DNA from: JALZEG01 sp046263255
GTDB taxonomy: Bacteria > Actinomycetota > CADDZG01 > WHSQ01
Length of the DNA stretch: 64,000 bases
Assembly: GCA_046263255.1 (NCBI GenBank)
Contig: JBHELD010000033.1
Coordinates: 86,510 to 150,509 of the forward strand
Direction: 5' to 3'
Part shown: piece after piece, positions 57,715-64,000 of the stretch
Numbering within the stretch: position 1 is the first letter of the stretch
Layout: each line of letters starts with the position of its first letter
Translations under genes and position numbers: made by a program
Notes under the pieces: model-generated
Told to the model about the DNA's origin: nothing
The model's input: only the letters and a program-made list of their open reading frames with translations
Databases searched by the model: none

Positions 57715-60700
57715 GGCACGACGCGAAGCCCGCGGGCTTCTTCATGCTGCGGACGACCCTGCTGCCGGCCGCCGAAGCGTACGCCTGGAGCGAGGGCCTC
57801 GAAGCTGCGTCCGCTCCCGTCGATCCCGGCGCTCTCGCTCGCGACCGGGACAAGCTGCGCGAGCGCCTGCGCTCGCTCTACGCGCGGCCCGAGGTGCAGG
57901 AGGCGCTCTACCTCGCGTCGCCCAACCTCGCGTCCCGCTCGCGCGCGTTCCTCGACGGCGACGACGACCCGAAGGTCGAGCGGCCGCTCATCCGCTACTT
58001 CCTGAGGATGTGCACGCGGCCCACGCCGTTCGGGACGTTCGCGGGCAGCGCGATCGGCCGCATCGGCGAGACGACCCGGTTGAAGGTCGGACCTCCGGCG
58101 CGGAACGCGCGCCGGACGCGCCTCGACCACCTCTACCTGACCGCGCTGGCGCTGGGGCTCGAGGACCGCTTCAAGCGCAAGCTGACCTACCGCGTGAACT
58201 CCAGCCTCTACGAGGTCGGGAGGAACCTGCGGTACGCGGAGGCGGGGCTGCGCGGGGGCCGCAGCTACAGCCTCGTCGCGGTCGAGCACAACGAGGCGGT
58301 CGCGACGGTGCTGGACCGCGCCCGCCGGGGCGCGACGTTCGACGAGCTCGCAGCGGTGCTCGTGGACGAGGACGTCTCGTACGACGAGGCTGCCGCGTTC
58401 GTCGACGAGCTCGTGGACTCGCAGCTCCTCGAGTCGACTCTGGTCCCGCCGATCACGGGACCCGAGGCGATCGTCGCGTTGATCGAGGAGCTCGCCGCCG
58501 TGGGCGCCGACGAGGAGCTCGGCGTGCTCGAGGAGGTGAGGGCCGAGCTCGACAAGCTGGACGCGGAGGGCCTCGGTGCGCCGGTCGAGCGCTACGAGCG
58601 GGTCTTCTCGATCGCGGCGCGGCTCCCGGCCGCGGCCGACCGGCGCACGTTCTTCCAGACCGACATGGTGGTCGCGTGCGACGAGGCCACGGTCGGTACG
58701 GCGGTCGTCGACGAGGTCCGGCGCGCCACCGCGGCGCTGCAGAGCACGATCGGCAGGGGCCCCGGCGGCGCGCTCGAGCGCTGGCGCGCCGAGTTCGTCG
58801 CTCGCTACGAGACGCGCGAGGTCCCTCTGGTCGAGGCGCTCGACGAGGAGGCCGGCATCGGTTTCCTCCCGTCCAGCTCCCCCGGCAGCGACGCGTCGCC
58901 TCTGGTGCGCGGGCTCGTGTGGCCCCGGCGCCCCGACGAGAGCGGCAACGTCGGGCCGCGCTTCGCGCATCTGCTGCGGCGGTTGGTCGAGACCGTCGCA
59001 GACGGCGCCCACGAGCTGGTGCTCGACGACTCCGACGTCGACGCGCTGCGCGCCGAGGATCCGGCGGAGACGCCCGACGCTTTCGCCGCGCTCGTCACGA
59101 TCGCGGCGCAGAGCGGGAACCACGTCGACCGGGGCGACTTCCGGCTGCTCCTCCACGGTGCCGCCGGGCCCTCGGGAGCGCGGTTGATGGCGCGCTTCTG
59201 CCACGCCGACGCGGCGGTCGACACGGCGGTCCGGGACCACCTGCGCGCCGAGGAGGCGCTCCGCCCGGAGATCGCGTACGCAGAGATCGTCCACCTCCCC
59301 GAAGGGCGCAGCGGCAACATCCTCGCCCGCCCCGTCCTGCGCGACTACGAGATCCCGTTCCTCGGACGCTCGGGAGCCGCGCCGGATGCGCAGATCCCCG
59401 TGACCGACCTGCTCGTGTCCGTCGAGGGGCAGAAGGTCGTGCTGCGGTCGAAGACCCTGGGGCGCGAGGTCGCCCCCCGTCTCTCGAGCGCGCAGAACTA
59501 CAACCTGCGCGGCCTTGGCATCTACCGCTTCCTCTGCACCGTCCAGGCACAGGGGGTCGCGGAGGGCGTCGTGTGGAGCTGGGGGCCGTTCGGCGAGGCG
59601 CCGTTCCTCCCGCGCGTGACCTACGGAAGGACGGTCCTCCACCGCGCGCGCTGGACGTTCCGCGCCGCGGACGCGGCAGAGGTGCTCGCCGCGACGGGCG
59701 ACGCAACGTTCGCGCGGATGCAGGAGCTGCGCGAGCGGCGGCGTCTGCCGCGGCACGTCGCGCTCGCGGACGAGGACAACACGATGATGGTCGACCTCGA
59801 CAACGTGCTGAGCGTCGAGATGCTCCTCGAGCTCGTCCGCAGGAGGCCGGCTTTCCGGCTCGTCGAGGTGTGGCCGGGCCCGGACGAGCTTGTGGTCGAG
59901 AGCGGTCGCGGCCCGTACGTGAACGAGGTCCTGATCCCGTTCACGCGCACGGAGTCCGGCATCCCCCGCTCGGCGCCGGCGCGGCCCGCAGCCGGGAGGC
60001 GCAGCTTCGTCCCGGGATCGGAATGGCTCTACGTCAAGGTCTACACCGGCACGGCGACGGCGGACGCGCTCCTCCGGTCGGTAGTGGCGCCCGTCGTGGC
60101 GCGGGCGCGTGCCGGCGGGGCCGCCGGGCGCTGGTTCTTCGTCCGCTACTCGGACCCGGAGCCGCACCTGCGCGTGCGGCTGCACGGCGACCCCGGCCGC
60201 CTGACGTCGGAGGTGTTGCCGGCTTTTCGGGACGCGGTCGATCCGGAGCTCGAGGGCCGCGTCTGGCGCGTGGAGCTGGGCACGTACGTGCGCGAGCTCG
60301 AGCGCTACGGGGGGCCGGCGGCGATAGAGCTCGTCGAGTCGTTGTTCTCCGCCGACAGCGAGGCCGCGCTCGAGGTCGTCGCCGCGGGTGGATCCCTCGA
60401 CGACCGCTGGAGGATCGCGCTCGCTGGGATCCACCGTCTGTTCGTGGACCTCGGCCTCGACGAGGAGGAGCAGCGCCGCGCCGCGCGGAGGATGCGCGAC
60501 GGCTACGCGGCCGAGGTGAGCGCGGGCGCGTTCCTGAAGCGCCAGATCGGGGGCCGCTACCGGGCCGAGCGCCGCAGCCTCGAGCCGCTCATCGATCCCG
60601 CGGCCTCACACGCGGGCATGCTCGCCCGCGGGATGGCGGCATTGGACCGGCGCGCGGGCGCGTTCGCGCCGCTCGTCGCGCGACTGCGCGCGCTCGATGC

Positions 60701-60860
60701 CGCGGGCAAGCTGACGGTGCCGTTCGAGGAGCTCGCGGTCGGCCTCGCTCACATGCACGTGAACCGCCTGCTGCGCTCCGCGCAGCGCCCTCACGAGATG
60801 GTGATGTACGACCTGCTCGACCGCCTCTACCAGGCGCGCGCGGGCCGCGCCCGCGGCTAG
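57711..60860 (+). CDS. Lantibiotic dehydratase LanB (full-length, glutamylation and elimination domains)
   Basis: Dehydrates Ser/Thr of the LanA core using glutamyl-tRNA, then eliminates glutamate. GTG 57711 overlaps the lanC stop (GTGA) and gives 1049 residues, normal for full-length LanB. The N-terminal glutamylation domain (to about residue 740) has PNLASRSRAFLDGD, RMCTRPTPFGTFAGSAIG and LSSAQNYNLRGLGIYRFL. The C-terminal SpaB-type elimination domain begins near residue 768 with GSEWLYVKVYTG and WFFVRYSDPEPHLRVRLHG. Both parts are present, so this is not a split thiopeptide-type enzyme. lanC-lanB order with overlap suggests coupled synthesis. No transporter follows. Confidence 0.94.
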   Translation: MRHDAKPAGFFMLRTTLLPAAEAYAWSEGLEAASAPVDPGALARDRDKLRERLRSLYARPEVQEALYLASPNLASRSRAFLDGDDDPKVERPLIRYFLRMCTRPTPFGTFAGSAIGRIGETTRLKVGPPARNARRTRLDHLYLTALALGLEDRFKRKLTYRVNSSLYEVGRNLRYAEAGLRGGRSYSLVAVEHNEAVATVLDRARRGATFDELAAVLVDEDVSYDEAAAFVDELVDSQLLESTLVPPITGPEAIVALIEELAAVGADEELGVLEEVRAELDKLDAEGLGAPVERYERVFSIAARLPAAADRRTFFQTDMVVACDEATVGTAVVDEVRRATAALQSTIGRGPGGALERWRAEFVARYETREVPLVEALDEEAGIGFLPSSSPGSDASPLVRGLVWPRRPDESGNVGPRFAHLLRRLVETVADGAHELVLDDSDVDALRAEDPAETPDAFAALVTIAAQSGNHVDRGDFRLLLHGAAGPSGARLMARFCHADAAVDTAVRDHLRAEEALRPEIAYAEIVHLPEGRSGNILARPVLRDYEIPFLGRSGAAPDAQIPVTDLLVSVEGQKVVLRSKTLGREVAPRLSSAQNYNLRGLGIYRFLCTVQAQGVAEGVVWSWGPFGEAPFLPRVTYGRTVLHRARWTFRAADAAEVLAATGDATFARMQELRERRRLPRHVALADEDNTMMVDLDNVLSVEMLLELVRRRPAFRLVEVWPGPDELVVESGRGPYVNEVLIPFTRTESGIPRSAPARPAAGRRSFVPGSEWLYVKVYTGTATADALLRSVVAPVVARARAGGAAGRWFFVRYSDPEPHLRVRLHGDPGRLTSEVLPAFRDAVDPELEGRVWRVELGTYVRELERYGGPAAIELVESLFSADSEAALEVVAAGGSLDDRWRIALAGIHRLFVDLGLDEEEQRRAARRMRDGYAAEVSAGAFLKRQIGGRYRAERRSLEPLIDPAASHAGMLARGMAALDRRAGAFAPLVARLRALDAAGKLTVPFEELAVGLAHMHVNRLLRSAQRPHEMVMYDLLDRLYQARAGRARG

Positions 60861-61336
60861 CCTTCGCCGCCCCCCATGGCGCCCATCGCCTCGGCGGCGC
60901 GGCGCTCCATCTCGCCCGGAGGGACGTCCTCGACGTGCTGCGCGATGTGCCAGCGGTGGCCGAAGGGATCTTCGAACTGCGCCGTCCGGTCGCCGTAGAA
61001 CTGGTTCTCGAGCTCGCTCACCGACTTCGCGCCCGCGTCGAGCGCCTTCCGGTACGTGCCGTCGACGTCCTCGACGTAGACGGAGATCATGACGGGGCTT
61101 CCGCCGTACGCGGAGGGGCCGCGGATCCCCATGTCGGGGGACTCGTCGGCGAGCATGACGAGCGAGTCGCCGAGCTCGAGCTCCGCGTGCGCGACCTTCC
61201 CGCCGGGGGCTGCCATCTGCATGCGCTCCGTGGCGCCGAAGACGTTCTTGTAGAACTCGATCGCCCCGGCGGCCCCGTCGACGTGGAGGTATGGCGTGAC
61301 CTTCGGGTACCCGTCCGGAATCGGCTTGACGGCCAT
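60857..61336 (-). CDS. VOC family (glyoxalase/PhnB-like) protein
   Basis: A 159-residue protein of the vicinal-oxygen-chelate superfamily with two beta-alpha-beta-beta-beta modules: VTPYLHVDGAAGAIEFYKNVF, HAELELGDSLVMLADE, ISVYVEDVDGTYRKALDAGA and FEDPFGHRWHIAQHVEDV. The last stretch is close to PhnB-like uncharacterised members. A Met/Gly-rich tail (MGAMGGGEG) ends it. ATG 61336 follows AGGAGG. Its stop overlaps the lanB stop by 4 nt on opposite strands. Enzyme activity unknown; no obvious link to the lanthipeptide. Confidence 0.88.
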   Translation of the reverse strand: MAVKPIPDGYPKVTPYLHVDGAAGAIEFYKNVFGATERMQMAAPGGKVAHAELELGDSLVMLADESPDMGIRGPSAYGGSPVMISVYVEDVDGTYRKALDAGAKSVSELENQFYGDRTAQFEDPFGHRWHIAQHVEDVPPGEMERRAAEAMGAMGGGEG

Positions 61337-61435
61337 CTTTGGACCTCCTGCTAGAACGAGCGGACGCGCCCGATCCTAGCCCGGGGCCTCGCAGCGGTCG
61401 CAGCGATCCGTCAGTCGCTGCATCCCCGTCCCGCC

Positions 61436-61636
61436 GTGGAGGCCGGCGGCATCGGGCCCTATCCGCCCGACCGCCCGGGGACGTTCACGATCCCGACCCC
61501 GAAGCGGGCGCGGAACGAGATCCTGGACGGACGCGTCGAGCTCGTGGTGCGGCTCGAGCCCGCGCGTGAAGGAACCGAGCTGAAGCCTCGCCTGAACGTG
61601 GTCGTGCAGGCGGTCGAGCTCGCAGCGCGCCCTTAG
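61436..61636 (+). CDS. Possible small protein, uncertain
   Basis: The 400-bp gap between 61337 and 61736 has one reading frame with strongly GC-biased third positions, giving 66 residues from a GTG at 61436 (GPYPPDRPGTFTIPTPKRAR, then EILDGRVELVVRLEPARE). There is no good ribosome site, and no family is recognised. A start-less longer frame upstream (AAVAAIRQSLHPRPAV) is possible. A competing minus-strand frame has less natural composition. Nothing else was seen in this gap. Confidence 0.3.
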   Translation: MEAGGIGPYPPDRPGTFTIPTPKRARNEILDGRVELVVRLEPAREGTELKPRLNVVVQAVELAARP

Positions 61637-61736
61637 CGCGACTCCCATCGCCTGAGGATTCGCGGACGACAGCCCACGGATGCGTCACGTTATGCTCCAC
61701 CGGTCCGAAAAGCGCATCACCAGTGGGGAGATCGAG

Positions 61737-61919
61737 ATGAAGAAGCTACGTCTGTTCCTCGCGGCTGCGTCTCTGGCGTCCGCTTTCGTCGTCGTCGGCG
61801 CGGGTCCGGCGCACGCGACCTGCATCGGCGAGCCGGTGAATCCCTGCGCGATCGTGTGCGAGATCGGTCTGAGCAACAAGCACACGGCGCCGCTGTTCCG
61901 CTGGTGCGCCATCACGTAG
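61737..61919 (+). CDS. Small secreted four-cysteine peptide
   Basis: A 60-residue protein with a good signal peptide (KKLRLFLAAASLASAFVVVG, cleavage near AHA-T) and GTGGGGAG ahead of ATG 61737. The mature peptide is about 33 residues: TCIGEPVNPCAIVCEIGLSN then KHTAPLFRWCAIT, with four cysteines. It has no leader resembling the LanA genes and is probably disulfide-bonded rather than a lanthipeptide. It is unlike the two peptide families at 7.9-9.2 kb. Function unknown. A perfect terminator follows. Confidence 0.65.
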   Translation: MKKLRLFLAAASLASAFVVVGAGPAHATCIGEPVNPCAIVCEIGLSNKHTAPLFRWCAIT

Positions 61920-61942
61920 CCGGCGCACGGTGACGTGACGCG

Positions 61943-61971
61943 AATGAGGGGCCGGTGGCGGGCCCCTCATT
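61943..61971 (+). terminator. Intrinsic terminator after the four-cysteine peptide
   Basis: AATGAGGGGCC (61943-61953) and GGCCCCTCATT (61961-61971) form a perfect 11-bp stem with a 7-nt loop followed by TGG. Confidence 0.8.
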
Positions 61972-62074
61972 TGGTTGCTCGGGCTGCACCTCGTCGAAGG
62001 TCAGCCGCCGGGCCCGGCCGCACACGGCTCCGTGGCCGCCCGGCCAACCACGTGGTAGCTGCTCGCGTGGGTTC

Positions 62075-62314
62075 CTATTGCACGTCCGAGTCCGGCGGCG
62101 GGAGCTGAACCGTTCGCGCCACCTCGACGGCCGCTACACCGTCGACCGCAGCGATCTCTTCGATCTTCGCGTCATCGGCGACTCCGCTGATGGTCCCGAT
62201 CGACGCCATCCGGTGCTCGACCTTCATCCCCATGCGTTCGAGCGTCGCCGCGATCTCGTCCAGCCGTCCCACGTCCTGGTCGTCGACCGAGACGACGATC
62301 TCGACTCCCGTCAT
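62075..62314 (-). CDS. Small protein resembling a subtilase propeptide/inhibitor (I9-like)
   Basis: A 79-residue soluble protein (VEIVVSVDDQDVGRLDEIAA, LERMGMKVEHRMASIGTISG, DGVAAVEVARTVQLPPPDSDVQ). The strand-helix-strand-helix-strand order and the end in VEVARTVQLPPPDSDVQ resemble detached I9-type propeptides that act as inhibitors or folding chaperones of S8 proteases. It lies 39 bp after the subtilase gene on the same strand, which supports the pairing. The catalytic aldolase name sometimes given to such proteins is not supported here. Call moderate, function inferred. Confidence 0.6.
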   Translation of the reverse strand: MTGVEIVVSVDDQDVGRLDEIAATLERMGMKVEHRMASIGTISGVADDAKIEEIAAVDGVAAVEVARTVQLPPPDSDVQ

Positions 62315-62353
62315 AGCGCGCTCCGCAAGTCTGCCGGATGACGGCCGAGCGTA

Positions 62354-63700
62354 CTAGATGACGCGGACGAGCCCGCGGCCCCCATCGGCGAACGACAGCC
62401 CGACGTTCTTGCAGCGCGCGAGCACCTCCTGGGCCAGCGGGAGCCCGGTCTTCCCGGTCTCCTCACAGATGACCGCCGCAACGCCGGCGACGTGGGGGGT
62501 GGCCATGCTGGTGCCGCTGATCTTCCGGTACAGCTGCGGGTGGATCCAGCTCGAATGGACTAGGACGCCGGGGCCGATCAGGTTCACCTCGCCGCCGTTC
62601 GGGTTCATCGCGCGGTTCGAGAACGGCGCGATCTTCATCGTCTGGTCGACGGCGCCGACCGCCACGATCGACGGGCAGTTCGCTGGGTGAGAGACGGGCG
62701 AGGTCATCTGCGGACGGGCGCTGTCGTTGCCCGCCGCCGCGACGATCAACGACCCCTTCTTCAGCGCCCTGCGCGCCGCCCGCTCGTACACGGCCGACGG
62801 CGCCTGCCCTATGGCGACGCGGGCGCCGAGCGACATCGAGATCACGCTGCAACCCTTGCGGACGGCCCAATCGATCCCGGCCAGGATCCCACCGTCTCCC
62901 CCGCTCCCGCCGTTGCTCAAGACCTTGCCGGCGAAGATCTCCGCGTCGGACGCGACGCCGTACCGTCCTTGCTGCGAGGTGGTTGGTCCGCAGGCCGTGC
63001 CGATGCAGTGCGTCCCGTGTCCGTGTCCGTCTTCCACCGTCTCGCCCGAGATGAACGACTGCGACTGGATCGTGCGATCCTGAAAGTCGGGATGCCCCAG
63101 AAAGAAGCCGGTGTCGAGGACGGCTACCTTGATTCCGTTCGCGGTGCCGGTCGTGTCGTCGATCCCTATGGCGTTCAGACCCCAGGTGCTCTCGGCGGTC
63201 GCGTCGCCGTCGAGCCGTAGTGTTGTGCTCTCAGGCGCGCGGGCTCCCGTCAGGTCGAAGATCGCGTCGCGGTAGCCATGGCGGTACTCCGGCGACACCT
63301 CGTCGGTCTCGGAGTCAAGCGACTCGGCTCCCATCACGTCGAACACCGAGACGCCGGCGACGTGGACGATCCGCTTTGGCTCGATGGCCAGGATGGGAGA
63401 GCTCTCCGTGGTCGCTGCCGCGAGACCTTCGAGCCTGCCCGGCGGTGCGTCCACAAGAGCGACGTCGATCGCGGGGAAGACGACGGCGTCGGCGTCTCGG
63501 ATCTGATCGGATGTGATCTCCTCGCCGTTCGTCGACGCCGACGCGACGTTGAGCTGGCCGGCGTCCGAAACGGCGTCGATGGCGCCCTCTCCCGAGCCTT
63601 CCTCCAGCAGAACGAGGTACCGCCCGGTGTACTCGGCCTCCCGACCGGTGTTAGCCGCCTGGATCGAGCGCTCGGCAAGGAGCTGGTTGAACAGACGCAT
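62354..63700 (-). CDS. S8 family (subtilisin-like) serine peptidase without signal peptide
   Basis: A 448-residue protease with a complete triad: D196 in VAVLDTGFF, H231 in HGHGTHCIGTA and S398 in SGTSMATPHVAGV, plus the oxyanion asparagine in VAAAGNDSA. The first 170 residues are a propeptide-like domain (YTGRYLVLLEEGSGEG, AVVFPAIDVALVDAPPGRL). There is no signal peptide, so it may act inside the cell or be exported otherwise. AGGAGG precedes ATG 63700. It shares an operon with the I9-like gene. A link to lanthipeptide leader removal is possible only because such peptidases are S8 enzymes and the locus is 1.5 kb away. Confidence 0.9.
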   Translation of the reverse strand: MRLFNQLLAERSIQAANTGREAEYTGRYLVLLEEGSGEGAIDAVSDAGQLNVASASTNGEEITSDQIRDADAVVFPAIDVALVDAPPGRLEGLAAATTESSPILAIEPKRIVHVAGVSVFDVMGAESLDSETDEVSPEYRHGYRDAIFDLTGARAPESTTLRLDGDATAESTWGLNAIGIDDTTGTANGIKVAVLDTGFFLGHPDFQDRTIQSQSFISGETVEDGHGHGTHCIGTACGPTTSQQGRYGVASDAEIFAGKVLSNGGSGGDGGILAGIDWAVRKGCSVISMSLGARVAIGQAPSAVYERAARRALKKGSLIVAAAGNDSARPQMTSPVSHPANCPSIVAVGAVDQTMKIAPFSNRAMNPNGGEVNLIGPGVLVHSSWIHPQLYRKISGTSMATPHVAGVAAVICEETGKTGLPLAQEVLARCKNVGLSFADGGRGLVRVI

Positions 63701-63837
63701 CCTCGGCCTCCTTTCCTCCCTGGATCAGGTGACTGCTGGAGTAGCGTCTTGTCAACCCCGCCGAGCAAGATGCTCACGCGAGCACCGGTCTGGTTCGGCG
63801 GTCCGAAGGAGGGCTGCCCGTATCCCCGAGAAACGCA

Positions 63838-64000
63838 GCCGATGTGTGCCCTGGTCGGCCCCACGTGCCTGATGATGTTCGTGACGGCCTCCTGGGCGAT
63901 CCGGTATAGGGAGACATCGAGGCCGGGCGGTAGCGGACGCGGTGGTTCGTCGAGCTCCAGCTCCAACGGGATCCCGGCGGCGAGAGCCTGTTCGGCCAGG
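63838..64000 (-). pseudogene. Sensor histidine kinase fragment (NarL/DesK-type ATPase region)
   Basis: The minus strand from the right edge encodes LAEQALAAGIPLELELDEPP, RPLPPGLDVSLYRIAQEAVT and NIIRHVGPTRAHIG, a match to the start of the HATPase N-box region in histidine kinases of the HisKA_3 class. After this the frame carries on without any further kinase sequence, so the glycine-rich G-boxes are lost. This is either a truncated pseudogene or a frameshift. The rest of the gene would lie outside the window. The stretch 63701-63837 holds nothing else recognisable. Confidence 0.6.

Noticed and set aside
57267..60434. 1055-residue minus-strand ORF over lanB
   Set aside because: Antisense shadow of the dehydratase.
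61737..61919. Four-cysteine peptide as a third lanthipeptide precursor
   Set aside because: It has a Sec signal peptide and lacks the LanA leader motif, so modification by cytoplasmic LanB/LanC is unlikely.
63513..63872. Plus-strand ORF over the subtilase N-terminus
   Set aside because: Antisense to the well-supported protease and has no features of its own.

Overview
The window is GC-rich throughout and reads like an actinomycete, probably a deep-branching or environmental lineage. The evidence is a mycothiol-type maleylpyruvate isomerase fragment, a complete GlgE/TreS/maltokinase set beside TreY/TreZ, split LigC/LigD-type repair genes, frequent GTG/TTG starts and 1-4 nt stop/start overlaps. 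The species cannot be fixed from sequence alone. No rRNA, tRNA, insertion sequence or CRISPR array was seen.

Region 1 (1-21.6 kb) is alpha-glucan and trehalose metabolism. glgX-treY-treZ run together on the plus strand (debranching, then conversion of glucan ends to trehalose). After a block of small secreted proteins come glgP (minus) and a tightly coupled plus-strand run glgE-treS-mak-glgB-GH57. These genes can move carbon between trehalose, maltose, maltose-1-phosphate and branched alpha-glucan, and break glucan down by phosphorolysis, debranching and TreYZ. No ADP-glucose-dependent synthase is present, so GlgE is the only polymerising enzyme in view. A four-copy 32-bp direct repeat lies just upstream of glgE.

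The block at 7.2-9.9 kb holds unfamiliar small exported proteins: three tandem paralogues with a CPEG(Y/T)(K/R)GV motif, two paralogues with a shared six-cysteine pattern, another exported protein and a cupredoxin. 

Region 2 (21.6-39.8 kb) is mostly minus-strand: two tandem LVIVD-type beta-propellers, a large BNR/von Willebrand A protein, a LigC-type ligase (plus), an RTX-like repeat protein, a LigD-type polymerase, a YczE-like membrane protein, a tandem array of 103-104 bp hairpin repeats, a translationally coupled ABC ATPase/FtsX permease/metallophosphoesterase operon, an M14 carboxypeptidase and a PAS-GGDEF diguanylate cyclase.

Region 3 (39.8-44.2 kb) has housekeeping and stress genes (DUF2277, DsrE-like, aldo/keto reductase, AlkB) and a desaturase-TetR pair with a nested palindrome as likely operator.

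Region 4 (44.3-55.7 kb) encodes exported enzymes and propellers: two neutral-ceramidase-like proteins, a CehA/McbA-type PHP metallohydrolase, an M6 metalloprotease and two more LVIVD proteins.

Region 5 (55.9-61.3 kb) is a compact class I lanthipeptide locus: two precursor genes sharing a TQTPVCPSGATWF core block, an intercistronic UUCG hairpin, lanC and a full-length lanB. No transporter or dedicated leader peptidase is seen. The end of the window carries a four-cysteine secreted peptide, a signal-less subtilase with a separate small propeptide/inhibitor-like protein, and the remnant of a histidine kinase at the right edge.
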